This document shows positions 52,481-64,000 of a DNA stretch of 64,000 nucleotides, in pieces; the first letter of the stretch is position 1, and each line of letters begins with the position of its first letter. Location: assembly GCA_038503035.1 (NCBI GenBank), contig JAVSML010001066.1, positions 124,001 to 188,000 on the forward strand, read 5' to 3'. The notes below the pieces were generated by a model. The model had not been told where the DNA came from, ran no database searches, and saw only the letters and a list, made by a program, of their open reading frames with translations. This stretch comes from Crocodylus rhombifer (taxonomy: Eukaryota; Chordata; Crocodylia; Crocodylidae). A program made the position numbers and the translations under genes.

Positions 52481-54439
52481 CACAAATACTTTCAAAAAAG
52501 ATTTTGGCACAAAAAGAACTACTAGATTTATAAGTGCCTGAGAACAGTTGTACAGATATCTCAGGTGGGCAGGGTGGGGGGGAAACGGGACAGGATGTAA
52601 TGGACCTGAAAGTCCACATAACAGTACAGGGTAAATTGCTAGTTAGTTTAATTAATAAATTAATTATATACTTTGAAATTCTGTATTCTGTTAATGCAGC
52701 TTGTTAACTGTTTTGCTGTTAAAAGAAAGTGTGGAGAACTGCACCATTAAGTGGCTCTGGGACATACAGCTTTATGCTATGAAGAATTAGAACAGAGAAT
52801 GCAGCAGAATTATTACATTCATTGGCTCTCAGTAGTTTCTGAACAATGGACTGACTGCCCTCTTGACTGTTTCATTCATTCCCAGTGCATCCCAGTCTCT
52901 AAATATATTAGAAAGAAAAGCATTAGGGAAAAAAAAGATTCTATGGTCCCTGGTCCATTACATTACCCACAATCCATTTCATCCCTACATTGTTGCAGAG
53001 GCTGACTCATGTACAATGCATCACTCTTCTTGCAAAATTAGGAACTGAATCTCAATATCTATTGCTTTGTCCCTGTTTCTCTTTCTTCATCCTCACTGCA
53101 GTCCTATCTCCCACCTTCCATGTTCAGGTGGCCTTCTTACACAGCATGAAACAAGTTAACTTGGCTCACACAGTTCCCCTCATTACTCAACTGAAAGAGA
53201 CTAAACATGTGAAGTAGATCTTGTGAAATCCCTATCAAACTAAACAAGTAAATTATGATGGTTTTTTACCATCTACAGTTGTTATGGATATTGCAGTATT
53301 TAGAATTATTTAAAACAACTGTAGATTAGTTAAATGTCAGTCTCATAGCAACTACCGAACCTTTAGCATATCTTCGTGTATATGACAGTTCCAACTAAGA
53401 CATACTCACTTAAAAACATGCTTTTAAAAGATACATTTCTTTTCTTTTGTTACTACATCCCAACTGGATGGCTTTTAAAATTCCCAGGTTACTTTTTTAC
53501 TATTCATAATCTTTGTTACTTTTTACCTTACTCCATCTTTGAGGATGAAATGAATTAAGACAATTTTTGTTTGAACTGTTCATTTTCAAGTTCTACATGC
53601 TGTGGTATTTTCAAGTTCTACATGCTGTGAGTTAGTTTAAAAACAGCTGTTTCTTTCTTCCTCTCTTTTTCTTTCTGATAGACAGCTGTTGAACACATCA
53701 GAAAGATGATCTACTTAAGAGAATTTTACACAAAAGTAAATCTGATAAAAGTGGCAATGATACAAAATGCAATGTTTTGTCAGTGTTTTAATGCTTGATG
53801 GTTATAGTGAATGCAAGCCCTGCACCTCACTTAATCCCACATAGGAGCTATCTTGGGCACTACAACCACAAAGAAACGTCAGTTCATCATTTTTTCTTTC
53901 ACAGAAATCTATGCTGGATATCACAGACTGGCACAGAAGGCTGTGATAAGGTGTGTGGGGGGGAGGTGGGGCGGGGAAGGGAGCCAGGAATGGACATTTA
54001 AATTAAGTGAGCCCAGCAGCCTCCACAATTGGTGTTGAAGGTCTATGTGCACCTACACCAGTTGATTTATAAGATGAAATAGTGGATGCAGAGGTGTTAG
54101 ACACCAGCTATTATACGGCTCGGTGTTAGGCAAGCAGATTTCACCTCCTTGTCTCTGCACAGAACACAAATACTCAGGCACAATGAAGACAGAGTGGATT
54201 TCACACTTGTGAGAGACATCAGCTTTTTTGCTTGGCTTATCCTGCAATGAGACTTAATCCTGGGTTTGACAACCTGGACATTTCATTGACATCAAGGTAG
54301 ATTTCTTAGATGACAAAAAAACTTTAAAAACGAACTTGAATGCAAAATTGTGGAATAAGAAATCATCCACAGACTGGATTGTGTTAAGTATGGTCTGAAC
54401 GTCTACAGATTCTTATCCCATTACCTGAATTAGCTTTTT
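52481..54439. other. Intronic DNA, nothing recognised
   Basis: Weak Gypsy-like similarity may continue to about 52550. A short direct duplication of TTTTCAAGTTCTACATGCTGTG is at about 53584-53628. No gene. Confidence 0.45.
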
Positions 54440-54650
54440 ATGACCTCTTTATCCCTATGGGTTTATTGCTTGTTTGCCTCTCTGGAGATCCCCTTCCCTG
54501 TCTTTTGTATTCAGATCACTCTATCTGATAAACTGTGTTGTGCATGTCTTTTCAGAGCATCTGATGAAATGAGCTCAGGGTCACAAAAGCTCACGCTATA
54601 CTTCTCTGAATTAGTTTTCAAAGTGCCTTAGTTAGTCTAGCCTGTCTTCA
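54440..54650 (+). mobile_element. Interspersed repeat with 'CATCTGATGAAATGAGCT' motif
   Basis: Contains GAGCATCTGATGAAATGAGC, then AAAGCTCACGCTATACTT, a 3' motif widespread in amniote genomes. A relative lies in the opposite orientation at 61004-61110. Family name not certain. Confidence 0.6.
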
Positions 54651-58481
<3,831 letters not shown>

Positions 58482-58634
58482 CGCCTTGCAGTCCTCCAGG
58501 GCTCGCTGGCTGCGGCAGGCGCCGTCCGCGCCGCTCCCGCGGCGCTCGCCGTCCCGGCCGGGCAGGGGCTTGCCGAGGTGGAAGAGGGCGGCGGGCCGGG
58601 GGCGCTTCTTGCGCCCATTCGCTGCAGCACTCAT
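58482..58634 (-). CDS. RGS7BP: RGS7BP exon 1 (coding part), N-terminus of R7-RGS binding protein
   Basis: R7BP binds the DEP/DHEX region of R7-family RGS proteins (RGS6, 7, 9, 11) bound to G-beta-5 and carries them to the plasma membrane, chiefly in neurons (family knowledge). This exon gives 51 codons starting MSAAANGRKKRP and ending QRALEDCKA, which I recognise as the R7BP N-terminus with its basic GRKKRP stretch and the conserved ERRGSG motif. The donor is GCG|GTGGGT at 58481-58480; the alternative GT two codons on would break phase with exon 2. The start is the first in-frame ATG; between it and the assembly gap there is no other in-frame ATG, only a GTG at 58670. The start context is weak (TGC before ATG, A after). 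An out-of-frame ATG lies 10 bases upstream. The last residue before the junction is Ala, where I recall Met in mammals. The 5' UTR runs into the CpG island and perhaps the gap. Confidence 0.9.
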
Positions 58635-58644
58635 GCACACGCAT
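58482..58644 (-). other. Upstream ORF overlapping the RGS7BP start (exon 1 part)
   Basis: An ATG at 58644-58642 lies 10 bases upstream of the RGS7BP start and in another frame. It stays open through exon 1 (54 codons plus one base). After splicing it continues five codons into exon 2 and stops at TAA (56125-56123), giving about 59 codons. Both ATGs have weak contexts (T at -3). If the transcript starts upstream of it, ribosomes must leak past this ATG to make R7BP. Whether it is translated is unknown. Confidence 0.5.
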
Positions 58645-58779
58645 CCACCCGGCCGCCGCCGCCGCCGCACTGGGCCCGGCCGGCCGAGCCGCCCGCTCCC
58701 CCGCTCGCTCGGTCTCTCGCTCGGTCTCTCGCTGCGGCGCGGGGCGGCCGCGCGCGGGGCTCAGGGCCGGCGCGCGGGA

Positions 58780-59179
58780 NNNNNNNNNNNNNNNNNNNNN
58801 NNNNNNNNNNNNNNNNNNNNNNNNNNNNNNNNNNNNNNNNNNNNNNNNNNNNNNNNNNNNNNNNNNNNNNNNNNNNNNNNNNNNNNNNNNNNNNNNNNNN
58901 NNNNNNNNNNNNNNNNNNNNNNNNNNNNNNNNNNNNNNNNNNNNNNNNNNNNNNNNNNNNNNNNNNNNNNNNNNNNNNNNNNNNNNNNNNNNNNNNNNNN
59001 NNNNNNNNNNNNNNNNNNNNNNNNNNNNNNNNNNNNNNNNNNNNNNNNNNNNNNNNNNNNNNNNNNNNNNNNNNNNNNNNNNNNNNNNNNNNNNNNNNNN
59101 NNNNNNNNNNNNNNNNNNNNNNNNNNNNNNNNNNNNNNNNNNNNNNNNNNNNNNNNNNNNNNNNNNNNNNNNNNNNNNN
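58780..59179. other. Assembly gap, 400 N
   Basis: A run of exactly 400 N inside the CpG island, immediately upstream of RGS7BP exon 1. The flanking sequence is extremely GC-rich, the usual reason for dropout. Core promoter or 5' UTR may be missing. Confidence 0.99.
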
Positions 59180-59855
59180 GCCTCAGCCGCGGCCGGGCAG
59201 GGCGGAGCGCGGGGCTCTCAGCGCCTCGCCGCCAGCAGCGTGCAGCCCCCGGCGGGGCGCGCAGGGCCGGCTGCCGGCGCCCATGCGGCGCGGGGCGACG
59301 AGCTCAGTTCTGCAGCGCTGCCCGGCTGGCGGCGGGCTCTGCCTGCCGGCCCGGCGCCCGCCTCCTCATGCCGGTGCCCGCGGGCTCCGCGCTGCTCTCG
59401 CCGGGAGCCGAGCGGGGCGGACTGACGCGGTGGCAGCGCCGCGCCCGGATAGGGCGGGAATGCTAATGCGATGCACGCGGCCGGCCCCCGGCGGCGCCCA
59501 CGCCAGCCCCGCCGGTCCTCCACGGCAGCCGCGGCCGCGCCGCCTCACCTGCTGCGCCGTGAGCAGCGGCCCGCGCCCGGCCGGGGGCGCTCGCGAGGCC
59601 TCCCGACGCCCGGCCCGGGGGCAGAGCTGCAAGGTCAGTGCCTGCGGCTAGGGACCGGCAGGGCCGGCCTCTGTCCCGGCCGCGCTTCCTCCAGGGTGAG
59701 GAGTGCCCGGGTCCTCTCCTCCCCTCTCCTGAACTGCCCTTGCAGCACCCCCAGAAGGGGCCTGGGCAAGCTGCTTGGCACAACTCACACACCGGTGACC
59801 AAGAAGGTTACTCCCAGCATAAACCTGTTCCTTCAAAACACTTTCTTTGAAGAAA

Positions 59856-61003
59856 TGCAAACATAGTCTTCCTGGACTTCCGGAAGGCATTCAACACTGT
59901 CTCTCACCCCCTTCTCATTAAGAAACTGGGGGTCTGTGGTGTCGATGTCCACACAGTCAATTGGGTCGCCAACTGGCTGGAGGGCCGCACCCAGAGGGTG
60001 GTAGTGGATGGGTCCTTCTCAACCTGGAAGGACGTGGGCAGTGGGGTTCTGCAGGGCTCGGTCCTGGGGCCCGCACTGTTCAACATCTTCATCAGTGACT
60101 TGGATGAAGGGGTAAAAAGCACCCTGTTCAAATTTGCCAATGACACTAAGATGTGGGAGGATGTGGGCACACTAGAAGGAAGCATCAGGCTACAATCAGA
60201 CCTAGACAGGTTACAAGGGTGGGCGGATGTGAATAGGATGGGATTCAACACAGACAAGTGCAAGGTGATGCACCTGGGGAGGAACAACCGGCACCATACC
60301 TACAGGTTAGGGAACTCCCCTCTTGTCAGCACGGAGGCAGAAAAGGATGAACATGAGCCGGCAGTGTGGGGAGGCAGTCAGGAAGGCCAACCGTACCTTG
60401 TCATGCATCCACAGATGCATCTCGAGCAGGTCCAAAGAGGTGATCCTCCCCCTCTATGTGGCACTGGTCAGGCCGCAGCTAGAGCACTGCGTCCAGTTCT
60501 GGGCACCGCACTTCAAGAGGGATGTGGACAGCATGGAGAGGGTCCAGAGGAGGGCCACTCGTATGATCAGGGGACAACAGGGCAGGCCCTATGAGGAGAG
60601 GCTACGGGACCTGAACCTGTTCAGCCTCCAAAAGAGAAGGCTGAGGGGGGATCTAGTGGCCTGTTATAAACTAGTCAGGGGGGATCAGCAGGCATTGGGG
60701 GAGTCACTATTCCCCCGTGCACTGCCAGGAGTGACCAGGAATAATGGTCACCAGGAATAAGCTGGCAGAGGGCAGATTTAGGCTAGCTATCAGGAAGTGC
60801 TACTTCATGGTCAGGGTGGCTAGGATCTGGAACCAACTTCCAAGAGAAGTGGTGCAGGCTCCTACCCTGGCGGTTTTTAAGAGGAGGTTAGATGAACATC
60901 TTGCTGGGGTTGTTTGACCCCAGTATTATTTCCTGCCATGGCAGGGGGTCGGACTAGATGATCTACTCAGGTCCTTTCCGACCCTAGAAACTATGAAACT
61001 ATC
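59856..61003 (+). mobile_element. CR1 LINE, 5'-truncated, upstream of RGS7BP
   Basis: Plus-strand CR1 with the RT core in a long frame (59998-60594) and the C-terminal block in another (60323-60760: [46 protein letters not shown]). A deletion near 60330 shifts the frame. The catalytic FADD motif reads FAND (60133-60144), so the enzyme would be dead. The 3' tail is CTAGAAACTATGAAACTAT. It is the best preserved CR1 here. Confidence 0.93.
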
Positions 61004-61110
61004 TGGAACTCGTGGTTCCAAAATGATACCTTTCATTAGACCAACTGAGAAATCACAAAAAAAAAAAAATCTTTTTCTGCAAGCTCATGCGCCCTTCATC
61101 AGGCTCAGGG
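61004..61110 (-). mobile_element. Interspersed repeat fragment, reverse of the 54.4-kb motif
   Basis: On the minus strand reads GAGCCTGATGAAGGGCGCAT, then GTTGGTCTAATGAAAGGTATC, with a T-rich tract between. Same motif type as 54440-54650. Confidence 0.6.
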
Positions 61111-63190
61111 AAAGTTCCAGATGTTACAAAGTCCCCATATGTAGGAAATAAACTTCAGTCCTGGGAGCCTTAGAGCCATGTGGTAGCCACCACAGTCCGC
61201 TTCATAGGTGATCTCGGAAGGAGGAGGCCTTGCGTTTGAATACTTGTCTAAGCCCAACCATGCAGTGGATCCAATAAAACATATCTTCCCCCACAATCTT
61301 TGCCTCAAACAATGTTACTGAAATTTAGCATTTTGGTAGAAAATGTGACTTTTTTGGGAGGGGCGGGGTGTCATAGGCCGGCTAGGCACTGTGAGTGTAT
61401 CAGTCATTAGGCTGCTGGGTTTGGGGTCGAGGACTGAAGTAAAGGCAAATTTACCTATAGCTTAGCATACAACAGTTAACAAAAAGGTTAATGTGACAAA
61501 CAGATAGTACGGTAATAAAGAGCTAACAGTGAATAATAACAACAGATAGACAGAATGACAAAGAGTTCCCACATGGGGCTGGCACCTTATCAGCAGTCCC
61601 TCTATGCCAGGTGCACGCCAAGTTGTTCCAGCGAAGTTAGGCGTCCCCAATTAACACTGTCCATGGAGTCACCGGGAAGGTTCCATGGTCAGGATCTGGT
61701 CCTTGCTCACACTGGGAGTCTGGGGTCCAGGCTTGGTACAGCAATGGTCCTTCTGTCCCATCCTTCAAACTGGTCACTTGACATGTGCGTTCCTTTATGC
61801 CTTATCTTATGCTAATCTGTTGGCTTTAGAGCCACTCACAATCTTGCCCTATAGCTGTTACCCTATGGGATCAAAAAGTGTTAGAAATTATTATGAAAGG
61901 TTACCACCCGAACTTGGGTTCACCCAATAAGCAAATTACTGTACATTATTTTGAGGTCTGAAATTAGCATTACCCTGCCCAAGCTCAACCCCTTGGTTTC
62001 TTATTCCTTGGATTCCTTGGAATGTACTAATTATATTAGGTGGTCAGATCTTGTTACGGCTGACCTTTAAAAAATCTGTTAGCTCAGCTAATCTTGTAGT
62101 TCTGCTTACTTTTGGGGCCCAGTCAGCCCCATGGTCAGTGCAAACAGTTAGATTCAACACTTTGTTTAAATTGTGACAGACAAATTCCACTTGCGGAATC
62201 TTAACTGCTAGACAATTGCCTGGATGTCTCCAAGAGCATAGCGGGGGGGGGGGGAAATTTTTTCAGGAGGATCTGATAGCCTCAGGACAGTTGCAACCCA
62301 TGCTCTTCCTTCTGTAGGATAGGAGGCATCAGATTAAATATTTCATTTATTTCCTGCTCCTGGAAAGCCATAATATTCCAGCACAATGAGATGAAGTGCG
62401 TGAGTCCCCACAGAGCTAGTGCGCTGTCCTCAGGAGGAGGAGGCTGCAGTTAGTGAGACTGGTTCAGTAGGAAGGCTAAGACACAGCTAGCTCATCCCTC
62501 ATAGAGGCTACTGCACTATCCCAATACCTCCTGTTCCAGTTATCATCAGTAATGGTCACTTCTGAACATGCATGACTTGGGAACCCTACAATAAATTGCT
62601 CGAAGTGCAACCTAAAATATAGACCTGTTTATATTATAATATGTGATATTTCACACATGAAACCTATTTAATATTGCAGAAACACCAGCATGTTACAAAC
62701 CAGAGGCCTGATCCTGCCTCTAAATATGTGCATGTAGTGACACTGGCATTCTGGGAGTGATGATGGGAAAGACCAGTTTGCATCACTGAAATGCAAAGGG
62801 CTATGTGGTTTTACTCATTTCAAATTACATTCTTGAAATTTCTGGCCATTGCTACCAACAGAAGAACAACATTGGGAACCAGATGTTAGTGTAGATTTGG
62901 AATTACTGGCCTCGGGAATTAGAATCCCTGTGGTCCCTATGACGCTGTTATAATTCTAGCAGCCAAATTATATTAAATCCAGAGGCAAAACTGAATGCCT
63001 GAGTGGCCCAGGTGAGAGAGGCAGTGTCATTGGCTGAGCTGCTGGTGGCCTGGTGGTGGCTGGGCCAGCAGCAGAGCTGCTGCTCTTTTTGTACCTCCTT
63101 CCAAGTGCTCCCCCAAGCACTCAGGGCTGGTGCGTCAATCTTCCCTCCCCCATAACATTATATAATCACTAACATTACTCCCATTAAGAT
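61111..63190. other. 5' flank of RGS7BP, no gene recognised
   Basis: 61340-62250 is of mixed composition and looks like a single inserted unit, but I found no LTR signals or terminal repeats that hold up. A G run is at 62240-62252. Nothing else supported. Confidence 0.4.
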
Positions 63191-63194
63191 AGAG

Positions 63195-63400
63195 ACACTA
63201 GTGGTAAGAGTGATGAGGAGTAATACATGGTGATTAACACTTTTCCGTGACACATCTCATATTGCTCTACAAAAGTAGGCTAATATTGTTATCAGCATTT
63301 CTCAAATGGGCAATATGAATTTTGGAGAAATGTGAATGACTTGCTCAAGGTCTCATTGACTCTGTGGGCTGAACCAAACCCCCGCCTCCCCAGGCCTCCG
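63195..63400 (+). mobile_element. MIR-like ancient SINE
   Basis: The order CATCTCATATTGCTCTAC, then ATTGTTATCAGCATTTCTCA and GTGAATGACTTGCTCAAGGT follows the MIR core, whose consensus has '...TGACTTGCCCAAGGTCA...'. Worn and without a clear tRNA head. Confidence 0.6.
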
Positions 63401-64000
63401 CATTTCCATGTTCTTAATGTGGGACCACACTGATTTCCTATCCAACGGCAAAGATATTCCTTAACGACGAGGGAAAATAGAGACTGGCAAAAGCAAAATG
63501 AAAGCAATCTCTGTCCCTGGTGGTCGTAGAGAACAAAAATGTTTATCTTTCCTAAGGAATTATTTTCTGCTGTAGGAGTTATTCCTTGGAGGAAAAAGGT
63601 ATATCCTGGACTAAACGAATCAACCATCAGAAATTAAAGAATTGCATTTACTTAACTGGGGATGTAAATCTATCAGTGTCAATGGAACCACACCAGGAAT
63701 CAACCTGAACCAATGAAATTATGAACAATAACAGTCAATAAAATCGCTATGTTATTGGCCTGGGGTAAAGAACTTCCAGTAGGCTTTCTTATTTGTTGAT
63801 TATATATCTCATATTTGGAAAAAAAATTAAGTAGCTGGAAACCAAGTAAGTATTCATAGATCTGGCTAGCCTATGCAAAAGCATTATTCTTTTCGTCATC
63901 CTCCCTCTCTTGTTTCTATTTTGTGCTGTACCTACTTATTGCATCTCGTTTTAATTATTTTTTATTCTTGAGTCTTTTGCTCTTTATCCAGAGATTATGA
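63401..64000. other. 5' flank, nothing recognised
   Basis: AT-rich with no supported feature. Confidence 0.5.

Noticed and set aside
58635..58670. N-terminal extension of RGS7BP from 58670
   Set aside because: The codon there is GTG, not ATG. The conserved N-terminus starts at 58634.
61369..62178. Reverse-oriented LTR (TGTCA ... TGACA-like edges)
   Set aside because: No AATAAA on the relevant strand, no TATA-like signal in the right place, and the flanks do not match as a duplication.

Overview
This is vertebrate nuclear DNA: spliced exons with canonical splice sites, a CpG-island promoter, no operons, and very dense interspersed repeats. CR1 LINEs with (C)TATGAA-type tails, many 'GTCTACACATG' MITEs with 3-bp target duplications (PIF/Harbinger-like, resembling the 'Chompy' elements of crocodilians and turtles), hAT elements and old MIR-like and tRNA SINEs point to a non-avian archosaur or turtle. 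I favour a crocodilian, but this is inference from repeat style; no species can be fixed by eye.

The only protein-coding gene I can support is RGS7BP (R7BP, the membrane anchor of R7-RGS/G-beta-5 complexes), read on the minus strand. Exon 1 coding (58482-58634) lies in a CpG island that contains a 400-base assembly gap (58780-59179). Exon 2 is at 55973-56139 and exon 3 at 8964-9094. The three join in frame (51 codons, 55 codons plus 2 bases, 1 base plus 43 codons plus 1 base) and give about the first 150 residues of a protein of about 257. Exon 4 onward, with the basic/palmitoylated C-terminus, was not found in 1-8963 and should lie left of the window. Intron 1 is 2.3 kb; intron 2 is 46.9 kb and makes up most of the window.

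The introns are a layered archive of transposons. 0-9 kb: MITEs and a 1.25-kb GGCTAGGGACAGA-TIR element. 11-19 kb: a hAT element with a G-rich minisatellite, a CR1 split by a probable solo LTR, a CR1 reverse-transcriptase relic interrupted by a MITE, a palindromic MITE and a hAT-like element. 20-29 kb: GC-rich composite MITEs, a hAT with a perfect 8-bp duplication, and a 136-base AT-rich hairpin. 33-37 kb: a two-headed tRNA-SINE structure, a large element with a fold-back core, and a complete hAT. 40-49 kb: a CR1 tail, a gap, and a pile-up of GGCTAGGGACAGA elements with duplicated and inverted GC-rich cores. 52 kb: a decayed Ty3/Gypsy reverse-transcriptase fragment. 59.9-61 kb: a 5'-truncated CR1 just upstream of the RGS7BP promoter.

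Nearly all long open frames here are chance frames in GC-rich repeat cores or in the CpG island. I see no new multi-gene system. The most interesting items are the recurrent fold-back GC-rich cores inside one MITE-like family, the long AT-rich hairpin, and an overlapping upstream ORF in RGS7BP exon 1.
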